The notes under the pieces: generated by a model
What the model saw: the letters and a program-made list of their open reading frames with translations, nothing else
What the model was told of the DNA's origin: nothing
Databases searched by the model: none
Shown here: positions 8,691 through 17,288 of the stretch, in pieces
How positions within the stretch are numbered: the first letter of the stretch is position 1
Layout of the letters: each line of letters starts with the position of its first letter
Made by a program: the position numbers and the translations under genes
Assembly (NCBI GenBank): GCA_977017575.1
Contig: CDRNVI010000021.1
Span: 124,001 to 188,000, forward strand
Source of the DNA: Paramoeba atlantica
Taxonomy: Eukaryota; Discosea
Direction: 5' to 3'
DNA length: 64,000 bases

Positions 8691-9862
8691 TTAGGACATA
8701 TTCCTCTTGTGTAACCCCTGCTATTGGTGGTGAGTTGCTTGGAAGTTGAAATGTTGTCGGCAGCTGCGGGTGAAGATCTTGTAATTTCTTGAAGGTTTCC
8801 TCGTCTGTAAGCGTGCGGGTTCTTATTTTCTGATCAAGTACTTTTGACGCCTTCTTTGTGCAATTCTCCAGAACCAGTCTTGTTGCCTTCTTGATTGCTC
8901 GCTTATCCAGCAAATTCGACTGTTTGTCTTGCGATGCATCGTTTTCCTGCACTGTGTCGTTCTCCTCTCTCAGAGGCCTCCGTCGTCTAGTTCTCCCCGT
9001 TGCCGCTCTTACTGCTGCTAATGAATGTTTTACTGCAGAAAGGACGCGGTGCCAGATACGGTTTCTTTCTTCATAAGACGCATCCGCATACCCTCTCATA
9101 ATATCGCGATAGATAGCCACGACGCACGGCGCAAAATCCGGGCCAATGGTTCTCTGTGTAGGCATTGGGATGTGATCGAGATCTGATTCCGTATGGTTTA
9201 CCACAGGGGGGACAAATTGTTTTGGGGTGCTTTCTCTCCGCGCCACATTTTCCGCTTCTTCGATCCTATTTTTCCAAATAATTTTGTAAATCTTGACATC
9301 AACATGTGGTGGTAGAGTTCCTCCGAAATTTTTCGCCGCTTTGTGTCCTATCATTCCTTCGTATTTGACTGATACTTTCCCAAGACTTTCCCGTCGAATT
9401 ACTTTCGTGACCACGCCCTTTGGTACGCTTAGATTGGGTTGACCATCGAACACCCACACAACTATGCATTCGGCGCCTGCTTTTATGTTGCACAAGCTAC
9501 TCCAAAGGGCATCTGGAGCTATTGGAAAATGAATTAGTGGGTTGATCGTGCGCAAGAGGCTTTTGGCAAAAACAGTACTGAAAACGGCTTCACTAGACTC
9601 ATGTTGGATGCGATCTGTGTTATCTGTAAATGGTATGATCGGCGTGGGAATAAATTCTGTAGAACTCTCGGTGCGTGCTTCAAACGGATGGGGTGGAGGG
9701 ATTGTATTTACCGAAATTGTTGACCCGACATTCTCAATTTGCGGTGGCGACTCACAGTCTTGGAAAATGTGGTCTGTATTGTAAGTCACGACCGGAGACT
9801 TTTCGGCATCAGAACAAAAAGGGGTGGTTAAACAAAAAGGGGTGGTTACAACAAGGTACAGG
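8690..9862 (-). pseudogene. LINE copy 2 N-terminal coding region
   Basis: One open minus frame carries the conserved unknown LINE domain: DALWSSLCNIKAGAEC, GVVTKVIRRESLGK, LPPHVDVKIYKIIW. An arginine-rich linker follows (GRTRRRRPLREE), then AIKKATRLVLENCTKKAS and DEETFKKLQDLHPQ. It parallels 2410-3309 and 17940-18780. It stops at the junction with the minisatellite, before the RT. The frame reads upstream into YR-element sequence (MPLDGNTPG), which is a chance fusion. Confidence 0.7.
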
Positions 9863-12053
9863 CGACCAGGCGTGTTACCATCCAGGGGCAACGATTCATT
9901 AGATTAATCGGTCGTTGGACCAATTTCAAGACAAAATGGTATTGAGGGATAACAATCCCAAGTACAGCCGAGCAATATACGAGACGCCCCACCGCCGCCT
10001 CAAGCTCTGCAAAAGTCACCGAGTAAAATTTGTCCATGCTCAATTTGTGGACGACCTTAGGTCCGAGCGACACCTTATGACCAGCATGGTCATAGCGTAC
10101 ACCATTAAATATGTAGTCTTCCGACGGTGCGCTCCCAGCGTCCTTAAACAGCGCCCCCGGTTCCGTACATTTGCGATCAATAAATGTTGCGTATTCGGCA
10201 GCCTCACGACGGGTTCCAGCAAATCTCACCCCGTCGATATATACGTCAATTCCAAAGCACACAGGCTTATAGCTATCACGAGCATTGCAAAATTCCATAT
10301 GGCCGGCTATAGTAGCCGTAATAGTGTGCATAATCTCGGGGGCACAGCGGTGTCCCATCGGCAGTACTGCCATCTCGTAGACTTCACCATCTTCTCCTAC
10401 GAAACGAAATTTCCGGCGCGCCTTCGGGGGAATAGGAACTTGGTAGAAACCACATGACAGATCTCTTTTTACCCCAATTTCATTTTCAACTCTGTGAAGG
10501 TATTTCGATGGATGCATTAGAGGAACGTGGGGTTCGTATGATCTTAACCGGTTATTGTCCGTCTGCGTCCACGAAATAAACCGACGGCGCTTTTTTCCTG
10601 TGTCGTCAATCTCCACAACCGTAAACGGAACCATGTACTGTAACGTAGGCCGACGTTGAATCTCTTCTGATGATACGTGTTTTAACACACCGGAGGAAAT
10701 CAATTTGCTAATATCACTTAGGGGTAGTGAGCCCCTTTTCTTTGGTTCGGGATCCGGCTTCGCGGGCAGCCATAACAAATGGGTTAAAACTTCCTTAAAT
10801 CTCTTCTGCTGTGCCGGCATCATCCAAGACTGTATTTTCTCAATATCGAGGAGTGGGGTTCCCGTCTTTACATGCAATGGAATGCTAAACTCGTCCGGAC
10901 CTGCAAGTTTAGAACTGCGTCGCTGTGATACGATTGAATGCTTCTTTAAGTAAGGAACTTGCTCAAAACTTTCGCGAACATCTGTGGCGGTTACAAATGG
11001 ACGTCCATCACTGGAAGCTTTTCGGTTACTCGTTGCGTCCCAAGCGCCTTCGCGGTTGTCTGCGGGCGTGCATTGTAACGGAGTAGAGACTCGAGGTTGA
11101 GATGCTTCGCTAGGTTTTGCAGGTCGTTTATGCTTAACTTGCCTTTTTCCACTTCCCCGAACAGGTACGTAATCGCGCCGCGCTTTATAGAGTGGGTCCC
11201 GTAGCCCGGTCCTAGAATCCGACGGATTGTGTGGTCCATTTGCCTCACTTCGGTGAAGCACATTTGCTGTTGTGTGGTTAGATTGCTTATATAATTTTCC
11301 AGCATTCTCGTTCCTTCTCCTCGTATTACAGCGTACATGTACGGCCGATACGGATTCATTCGCGTGGCCTTGGTTCGTCGTCCCCAATAAATGATTATTT
11401 CCTCTTGGCTTACCTCCACAAAGTGCTGCCGCATAAGTTGTGCGGTTTCCGTCCACGGAGCTGCCGCCTTCCAACACAGAATAGCGGCCATCGCTTCCGC
11501 TCGCGATACTTGCGTACAGAGGCGGTGTAGCAGGCGTGGCGTGAGCGGCTCCATTTGCCGAACCGGTTCGCCCGCTTTCGCGAAGAGCTTCAGAGGAGTC
11601 ATGTTCATGTCCTGCATTGCTAGGAGGGCCTGAAGGCTTCGGCCGTATCCTAGCTTTGTCGAGGGTGCTAACGGGAGCGAATCGACGAAGGCTACCGCAC
11701 TCAAAGCGGGTACCGTGAACCGATTGCGTAAACAGTAATCCTGCGCCCGAATCCAGAGTCTTTCCTTCGCGGCCCACGTCGACGTCGTCCACATGGGTTC
11801 TATGGCCTCGTGGACCATGTGGGCTAAAGGGTCGGATTCGTTGACTTGTAATATGGCGCATGTCAGGGCCTTCCTGGTTGTTAGGGGCCGCCTGATCAGA
11901 GGAGACTGATGCGCCCCTGGCGAGGGCGAGGAGAGCCCAACCACAGCACGCGTGGAAGTCACGTAGTGCTTCATCCGTTTCCTCTTTATCGGGTTTCGTC
12001 GCAAAATATCTAGAGGCCGCGTGTTCAATTTTGTCGTAATATTCACCCGCCAC
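9863..12053 (-). CDS. YR element A reverse transcriptase ORF (fossil element)
   Basis: The minus ORF is open over about 730 codons. The RT domain occupies roughly the C-terminal half: PYLKKHSIVSQRR, VPFTVVEIDDTGKKRRRFIS, VKRDLSCGFYQVPIPPKARR, AVLPMGHRCAPEIMHTI, CFGIDVYIDGVRFAGT, then a thumb-like part (YIFNGVRYDHAGHKVSLG, TFAELEAAVGRLVYCSAVLG) as in DIRS/Ngaro-type RTs. The N-terminal half (12053-10991) overlaps the YR gene in another frame almost completely. RNase H was originally downstream and now lies beyond the LINE insert. Fossil retroelement gene. A function of the N-terminal overlap region in this frame is not evident. Confidence 0.8.
10991..12046 (-). CDS. YR element A tyrosine recombinase (fossil element)
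   Basis: 351-codon minus ORF. The N-terminal part (RAQDYCLRNRFTVPALSAV, TKLGYGRSLQALLAMQ) resembles the SAM-like core-binding domain. The catalytic part has AILCWKAAAPWTETAQLMR (Arg I region), VRQMDHTIRRILGPGYGTHS and GTHSIKRGAITYLFG (H-x-x-R box), followed by LAKHLNLESLLRYNA, which ends in the region expected for the nucleophilic tyrosine. In DIRS/Ngaro/VIPER elements this enzyme integrates a circular DNA copy without making target duplications, which fits the clean junctions at 6574 and 13358. The ORF lies wholly within the region of the RT ORF in a different frame. Confidence 0.8.
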   Translation of the reverse strand: MNITTKLNTRPLDILRRNPIKRKRMKHYVTSTRAVVGLSSPSPGAHQSPLIRRPLTTRKALTCAILQVNESDPLAHMVHEAIEPMWTTSTWAAKERLWIRAQDYCLRNRFTVPALSAVAFVDSLPLAPSTKLGYGRSLQALLAMQDMNMTPLKLFAKAGEPVRQMEPLTPRLLHRLCTQVSRAEAMAAILCWKAAAPWTETAQLMRQHFVEVSQEEIIIYWGRRTKATRMNPYRPYMYAVIRGEGTRMLENYISNLTTQQQMCFTEVRQMDHTIRRILGPGYGTHSIKRGAITYLFGEVEKGKLSINDLQNLAKHLNLESLLRYNARPQTTAKALGTQRVTEKLPVMDVHL

Positions 12054-12100
12054 CTTTTCAGCGGTCGGACACGAACGGTTAACGGGGTGGGGTCCGCTAC

Positions 12101-13147
12101 CTAGTGTTGCGGACGTCTTTCGTCGCGCTGCGCGACGCCGCCCGCCACCCCTTGGCGAAAAACCGGGTTACTGGACAAGGCTGGGCATTGGGCCCGCATA
12201 TGACCCGGGCGGCGGCAGTTATAACAGACACGCGGTTGTAACTGGCGCTGGGGTGCGGCATGAGAGGCCTGATAGCGATGCGAGAAGTTAGTACGTTGGG
12301 ACCGCAACTGTTCCTCTACCATAACTTGTCCATACTTGTCCTGAGGGTCGTCATCTTTATGCAAGCGTTGTTAAACGCGCTCCACGGGAGCCCCCGCCGC
12401 GGGCCAGTAAGCGTTGCGCAGCTCCTCAATCAACATTTCAGCGACCTTTACGAAATGACCGTCGTCCCACGTCTCAAGCTCACGGGCTGCATAAATCCAC
12501 TCCGTCAGAATTTTGAAAATACGTTCGCGATGAGGGGGTGGATTGAACCGGACACCGAACTGGGGGTATTCACGTAGCTCGCGAACTAACTCCCGAGGTT
12601 TGAACTCATCTTGCGAATTAATCCACGGACCCCATGTACGGGGCCGTACAGCTGAGAACTCGCGGGGATCAGAGATTTGCAACGACCCTATTTCCTCTTC
12701 CCCCGGCTCGAGAACTTCGCCGTCTGGCATTTTAGCTTCCACTTTAACGATATCCAAATCGTAGTACAGGATACGAGGGTGAGGAAACGGATAACCAGTC
12801 CCCGGACAATCGTCCCACTCGGCCCGCAACTCCTGTCTTGACTTATCCCGATACCGAAACTTCACTGTTCCCGTCACTGTAGTGGTAAAGTCATCCCCTT
12901 GCTCTGACCACTCAGCTTGAACCTTAACTTTGTGCCCTTTGCGCAAGAAAACACGTACACGCTCACAGAATTCTTCCAACCGTGATCCTGGCATTACCCT
13001 GTCATTTTGAGGAGGTTGATTCACTTCATCAGGATTTAAAGTACGTTCGCGCGTGCGTCGCGTGGACTGGACGGGATCATCAGGTTCAGGACTTTGCGCA
13101 TGAGAAAGGGATAAGGTTCTACGCACAGCTTCCGCAATCCGGCTCAT
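12101..13147 (-). pseudogene. YR element A gag-like region with CCHC zinc knuckle (fossil element)
   Basis: Starts MSRIAEAVRRTLSLSHA at 13147, after the terminal repeat. The region is acidic/basic mixed, with RTWGPWINSQDEFKPRELV and GVRFNPPPHRERIFKI, and ends in a zinc knuckle, RVCYNCRRPGHMRAQCPAL (C-x2-C-x4-H-x4-C). The same order and motifs recur in subfamily B (44634-45711: TTWGPWLNAGDEFKARDLI, RVCYNCRQTGHFRADCPAL). Role in a live element: nucleic-acid-binding structural protein. Broken. Confidence 0.75.
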
Positions 13148-13160
13148 TGTGAAGACTTGA

Positions 13161-13358
13161 ATCGTGTATTGAAGGTGAATGTATTCTACAAATATATTAA
13201 TAAATGAATAAAGTTCTAATACAGAATTTAGTACACGTGCGTTACATAATAAATTATTGTATTCAAATATTTTTGGTGAATTTTCACACCCCCCCTTCTC
13301 GGGGGGCCAGCACAAATGCACTTATTACTCGTCTAAATTTCATCACGTAAACTAATAG
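13161..13358 (-). repeat. YR element A, 5' terminal repeat b
   Basis: Direct copy of 6838-7041, with about five differences over 200 bp. It forms the 5' end of the element; LINE coding sequence resumes directly at 13359. Confidence 0.85.
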
Positions 13359-13954
13359 AACTTTTTATCGATCACTTGTTGTAACAGCGAAGTGCTTGTC
13401 TGCTTGGAATAGCTGTTGCAACACGTATGCACGACAGTGAAATCATATAAAACCTCTCCCATGTGAGGCCACATTATAGCGAGATCTGGACCAGAGCGTA
13501 TTCTTCGGGCTTTACAAGGATGGTGTTCCGCCACTTCTGCGGAGATCGAGCATTTGCACTTGGTACAGAAAAAAGAAGAGTGTAGACGCGGTTCTGTAAT
13601 GCATGGGAGGCCAGCCTTGGCGCAGAGCTCGGCGAGGTAGCGAACGATGTGAGAATGTTTCTTCGTGCAATTCATGCCAGAGCAACGAGAGCAGCCTGCA
13701 ATGTGTGGTATAATGCTGGAGGGAGTTTCGTGACCACATCATCCAGGGCATAGGACGTCTTTAGGGGCTTTGGCGAGACCGATACCTAAGCGCAGCATCA
13801 AAGTGTAACGAAAAAGGTACGGGTTGACGTAGTTGTTAGTGCTTTCTAGGTGCAAATTTGCTTCTTTCGTTCGTTTCATAATGATTTCCAGGTGGGAGTC
13901 TTTTTGTAGTTCGGCTACCTGTATCTCGTGTGCGGCGTTTAATTTCTTTCTCAA
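13359..13954 (-). pseudogene. REL-type LINE C-terminal region (target of YR element A)
   Basis: On the minus strand one part reads NPYLFRYTLMLRLGIGLAKA and ends KDVLCPG (to 13739). The next frame continues with the C-x2-C...H...C finger region, ALVALAGMNCTKKHSHIVR and LAELCAKAGLPCITEPR. It then reads FFCTKCKC, HHPC, RSGPDLAIMWPHMGE, LYDFTVVHTCCNSYSKQT and LLQQVIDKK. This is the linker, zinc finger and restriction-like endonuclease of a REL LINE; PD...D...VVH is the endonuclease core. One frameshift lies near 13740. The coding continues at 6573 on the other side of the YR element. A short acidic frame (13951-14157, SEADSELISLKSDGG) upstream may be part of the same protein. Confidence 0.75.
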
Positions 13955-14162
13955 CAGCTTTCTTTGTTGGCGAACGTGCTCTGTTCATCTCTTTCGTCCA
14001 ATGACATGATATCAGAATCCTGGATGCATTCCGCGTCGTCAATATCAATGCCACCATCACTTTTCAGAGATATCAACTCGGAATCTGCCTCGGACAATGC
14101 ATCTGGCTGGGAAACCTCAGAATCAGCTTGATCTCGACCTATCTGACCATACTTCATTCCTT

Positions 14163-14460
14163 TTAGTTTGATAATGTTGGGATTGCGGCGTTCGACTGAA
14201 AGATTCTCATAGACTTTGTGGTCAGCCCAAGTCGAAGATAACGCGGGGTCGGTGTGAGTGATTACTCTGATTCTGGCTGTTTTCTTTGGCTTGACCTTGC
14301 TTATCCCTGATTGCGACTCACTAATTTATACCTTGCTTATCCCTGATGCTCGATATTATACCTTGCTTATCCCTGATTGCGACTCATGGGAGCTTGCGAG
14401 AGTAATTAGTTTATGGTGGGTAAGATATCTGGAAATTATAAACTATATTTATATCAACTA
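14163..14460. repeat. Non-coding stretch with three CCTTGCTTATCCCTGAT repeats
   Basis: The repeats lie at about 14293, 14331 and 14362; two are followed by TGCGACTCA. No gene is seen. Confidence 0.5.
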
Positions 14461-14607
14461 AAAAAACTACACTTTGAGCTACTTTGTACGTGTACAACCC
14501 ATTTTTTGGGGCTAAAATAGACCTCGTTCGACCTCAAATGCAAAGTGCGGGTTCGGTGCGGGTTCGGTGCGGGTTCGGTGATGCACACCCGCAGCCCCTC
14601 ATATATA
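14461..14607 (+). repeat. Interspersed repeat ending in (TA)n, with 11-bp GTGCGGGTTCG units
   Basis: About 140 bp, nearly identical to 50105-50245: ACTACACTTTGAGCTACTTT, CCCATTTTTTGG, CTCGTTCGACCTC, then two or three TGCGGGTTCGG units and CCCGCAGCCCCTCATATATA. An inverted partial copy is at 47718-47780. Each copy runs into a (TA)n tract beside a mariner insertion. Confidence 0.7.
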
Positions 14608-14950
14608 TACAGGGGTGAAAATCCCATGGTGGGGGGGGTCTAAAATCCGTAAAATTTGTCCAATTTTGGAAAATAATAGCGCGTTCGAGAGCTCTCGCAG
14701 AGTTGTATGTTTTAAGATAGGCAGTTTGCGGGGGTTAGGGGGGTACCCCCCTTTGATGGAAGGGTCAAAAACACGATTTGCAAATTTGAAAAACTGTAAA
14801 AAATGGTCAAAAATTACCCTTAATACCCACAGGAAGACCCGTTTCGCTCAATAACGATGCGACAACGCTTGCGGAAACTGCTCATCGTGTTAATACATTC
14901 TTGCTTGCGTTCTGATTGTAATCTTTCGAACGCTGTCTCAATGGCCGATA

Positions 14951-15703
14951 CTAATTCAGCCGATTCTTGGGTCGAAGATCATTTTTGATCCTGTCCATGG
15001 TCCCCCAAAGGTTTTCAATGGTGTTTAAATCGGGGGATTTTGCAGGCCAAGAGAGTACATTAATACCTTCGTTGCGAAAGGTTGTTCGCGCAGAATTATG
15101 AACAGGACAATTATCCATTGCAACGACCCCAGATGGGTGGCGCCTCAAATAATTTAAAAGTCCTTTGCGCTTCTTCATGGCGTCATTGAAGACATCCCCT
15201 GTTACAGTTACTTTTCGGCCGGAAGGGTCGTGGGAGGGAAAAATGTGTAGATGAAATCCATGATTTAAACTGACCCCCATCCACACCATGACGCCGTTCC
15301 CTCCATACCAAGGTTCTAGCTCTCCCTGCTGTTCCTTGGCGGGGTCAGTCTTCCGGCAAAGGTAAGTAATTTTGTTTCGTCCCCTACCGCAAGTGAACTT
15401 CTTCTCATCGCAGAAAACAATTTGTCTCAGTTGGGTATCTGACCAAGTGAGCATCTCAGAACAAAAATGCACTCGTTTCCTCTTGTGTTCATCGGTCAGT
15501 GCGGGCTTTCTTTTTAAAGTTCGCATGATTATACCATGGCTCTTCATGGCGTTAACCAAAGTTGGTCTTGAACACTGAAATCCAAGAGAAAGCACAACTC
15601 TATGGAGTGCACACCAGTTCTCAATCCCGTACGGGAGGTCACGGTATCCCTCATCAATGAGGCGGATAGCTGCTTCGTGCAGCGCAGTTGTTTTATCATG
15701 CAC
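14951..15703 (-). pseudogene. DD32E mariner-like transposase, catalytic part
   Basis: 250-codon minus ORF with the DDE triad: IVFCDEKKFTCGRG (first D), VVAMDNCPVHNSA (second D) and SPDLNTIENLWG (E). There are 32 residues between the second D and the E, two fewer than in Tc1 (34). The element at 61.2-62.6 kb has the same spacing. Other shared features are YGGNGVMVWMGV and FNDAMKKRKGLLNYLRRHP. The N-terminal DNA-binding part is displaced to 16250-16507 by an insertion, so this copy cannot make a complete protein. Confidence 0.8.
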
Positions 15704-15714
15704 TTATAGTGCAG

Positions 15715-16246
15715 AGATTTACTCACCATGTCCTTATCCCGCATACGACGGGTGGATCATGTGAGGTTTCGTCCTCGCCGGAGGTGTGCGGGTGCGGAGA
15801 GCTGGCGTCCCAGGTGCAGAGAGCTCGGTTGTCATGTGCAGGTGCAGAGAGCCGGATGCGTAATCCCCATATTACAGTTTCGGGGGCAATCCGGGTGCAG
15901 AGAGCTGCGACAGAGCCGAGGTGCGGAGAGCTGGGCGACCGCCAGGTGCAGAGAACCGAGTCTCGTCGGCGGAGGACACGTCTAGTGGTCCTCAAGGGAG
16001 GCCACCGTGACGCATGGCCCTCTCGGAGAGGAAAAAGACAAGTCGAAAAAAGCCGAGAGGGGGAAGCACACTCACTCCAGGGGAGTGAGTCGGGGAGGGG
16101 TGAAGGGGTGAAAGCGCGTCCCCTGCTTCAGCGACAAGAGGGACAGTTCCGACCTTAGTGCCGGCCGGCAACGGGCATAAAAATACAGTAAGAGTATGCC
16201 CGTTGCCGGGGAAAGAAAGGATTAACAACAAGGTACAGAAACTGTA
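15715..16246 (-). mobile_element. GC-rich structured insertion inside the mariner transposase
   Basis: Splits the transposase between its N-terminal and catalytic parts. It holds six irregularly spaced GGTGCAGAGAGC-like motifs (15787-15960), then three hairpins in a row: CCCTCTCGG/CCGAGAGGG (16018-16061), ACTCACTCC/GGAGTGAGT (16070-16090) and a perfect 15-bp stem CCGGCAACGGGCATA/TATGCCCGTTGCCGG (16165-16209). The right edge has AACAAGGTACAG, the boundary motif also seen at 890, 9851 and 17180. Probably a non-autonomous retroelement; no target duplication is identified. Confidence 0.5.
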
Positions 16247-16249
16247 TCT

Positions 16250-16507
16250 TTATACAGTACTGACAGGAGATGGGCGTGAAATAGGAGAGCTTTCCACGTC
16301 TCCAGTGTTCTCATAGCGTATCACAAGACGTTTTACTGTATTTTCGTGGACGCCGAAGTTTTGGGCTGTCCGAGAATAGGACCCTGTCTCAAGATAATCT
16401 GAGACAAGAAGCATACGGTGACTTGGTATCACCCGTGCGGGGGAGGAATAGGACCTGTCGCTGAGTACACCACGTGAGGTTCGGGAACGAATCCGTTTCT
16501 GGGGCAT
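16250..16507 (-). pseudogene. DD32E mariner-like transposase, N-terminal helix-turn-helix part
   Basis: Starts MPQKRIRSRTSRGVLSDRS at 16507, close to the right TIR. It contains SDYLETGSYSRTAQNFGVHE and TVKRLVIRYENTGDV, a typical HTH arrangement (compare STARMMNCSESSVSRYKARF-type sequence in the 62-kb relative). It is cut by the insertion at about 16247. Confidence 0.7.
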
Positions 16508-16736
16508 ATAGTGCTAATATTGACTGAAAAACAGCTAAAAACTGAAAAAACGTAAATTTGGGCAAGAAAAAAAATCATGATTTTTTTTGTCTCATCGTTT
16601 CATGTTGAGTCACAGGCCGCAAATAGTGCTAAAACATACAACTCTGTGAGAGCTCTCGAATGCGCTATTACTTTCCAAAATTGGATAATTTTTACGAATT
16701 TTAGACCCCCCCCACCACGAGGTTTTCACCCCTGTA

Positions 16737-17206
16737 TATATATATAATATTTATAACATATATAATATTTATAATATAAATATAATTTATATGAGACGGT
16801 GTTTACTGATTAGATATAGTTTATTGATGTTTTATCTCCAATGCCTGGACGAGGCGTCGCCGACCGCTTGTTACCCAAATACTAATTACTAATCTTAACT
16901 CCTTGTGAATTTTCAGCGCCACTTCTCGTAACGCGTTGGTTGCCAGAGCTCTCGCTGCATCCTGCATTTTTTAGGGCCTCACACTTAGCGGAAGGCTCTC
17001 CGTTGTAAGTGCTTTTAATTTTGACCTTTAACGATTTTTCACTTTCTTTAGACTTACGTGATCCTATTACATGGTCGGCCTTCTCGGTTAGACCTACTCC
17101 CTTGTTGCGTGCTTTCTTAAGGGACCGCAGAGGAGGAAGTCTTGTCATGGTGGTGCCGAAATATTAAACAAAAAAATCAACAAGGTACAGAAATAGATAG
17201 AAATAG
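16737..17206. other. AT-rich spacer and an uncertain lysine-rich minus-strand ORF (16882-17148)
   Basis: After a (TA)n/ATATAAT stretch, an 88-codon minus ORF starts MTRLPPLRSLKKARNKG and is rich in K and S. No family is recognised and it may be chance. AACAAGGTACAG occurs at about 17180. Confidence 0.25.
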
Positions 17207-17280
17207 ATAGTACGGTACTTAGTACGTACTAGTACGAAATACGGGGTCCGTACTACGTTTAGTACGAAGTACCGTACTGC
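17207..17280. repeat. GTAC-rich palindromic cluster upstream of LINE copy 3
   Basis: Repeated TAGTACG/CGTACTA units. The outer arms AGTACGGTACTT and AAGTACCGTACT are exact inverted repeats around a spacer of about 50 nt. It lies immediately 5' of the LINE ORF and may be its 5' untranslated region. Confidence 0.5.
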
Positions 17281-17288
17281 GGAGATGT

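Larger units (their letters stand above)
8024..9862 (-). mobile_element. REL-type LINE copy 2, internally deleted, inserted in YR element A
   Basis: Bounded by a 14-bp target duplication. On the minus strand it starts TGTACCTTGTTG at 9862 and ends in a (AATAC)n tail at 8024-8044. The body holds a LINE N-terminal region (about 9862-8690), a 12-bp minisatellite (8575-8690), a structured hairpin module (8511-8570), four CTCAGCTTCAAC repeats (about 8305-8415) and the GGGGTTCGCCACACCCC module (8218-8240). RT and endonuclease are absent, so this is a non-autonomous deletion derivative. It is younger than the YR element it interrupts. Confidence 0.75.
6574..13358 (-). mobile_element. Fossil tyrosine-recombinase retroelement A (DIRS/Ngaro/VIPER group) with split direct repeats
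   Basis: About 4.9 kb without its LINE insert. Order on the minus strand: terminal repeat b (13358-13161), gag with zinc knuckle, YR, RT, RNase H, then repeat a (7264-7034), repeat b (7041-6838) and repeat a (6800-6576). The b...ORFs...a-b-a layout is the split-direct-repeat architecture known from Ngaro, PAT and VIPER elements. Placing YR before RT is known from VIPER-type elements and as an overlapping ORF in DIRS-1. A LINE of about 1.84 kb (8024-9862) is inserted between RT and RNase H. The element looks nearly complete in its parts but is interrupted and carries a few breaks. It is fairly young: its terminal repeats and the copy at 40.9-42.2 kb are about 97-99% alike by eye. Confidence 0.8.
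14608..16736 (-). mobile_element. Mariner-like element, DD32E family, copy 1, with an internal insertion
   Basis: Terminal inverted repeats of more than 100 bp: 14608-14712 and 16632-16736, both starting TACAGGGGTGAAAA or a close variant, inserted at TA inside a (TA)n tract. The transposase is on the minus strand in two parts (16250-16507 and 14951-15703) separated by a GC-rich insertion of about 530 bp (15715-16246). A related complete element is at 61193-62606 and a fragment at 53350-53643. Confidence 0.85.

Noticed and set aside
15723-16231. Long ORFs in both directions within the GC-rich insertion
   Set aside because: They are caused by GC-rich repeats; no protein similarity, and they overlap perfect hairpins.
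16160-16246. HDV-like ribozyme at the insertion end
   Set aside because: GGCCGGCACTAAGG on the minus strand is suggestive, but the nested double-pseudoknot pairing could not be drawn with confidence.
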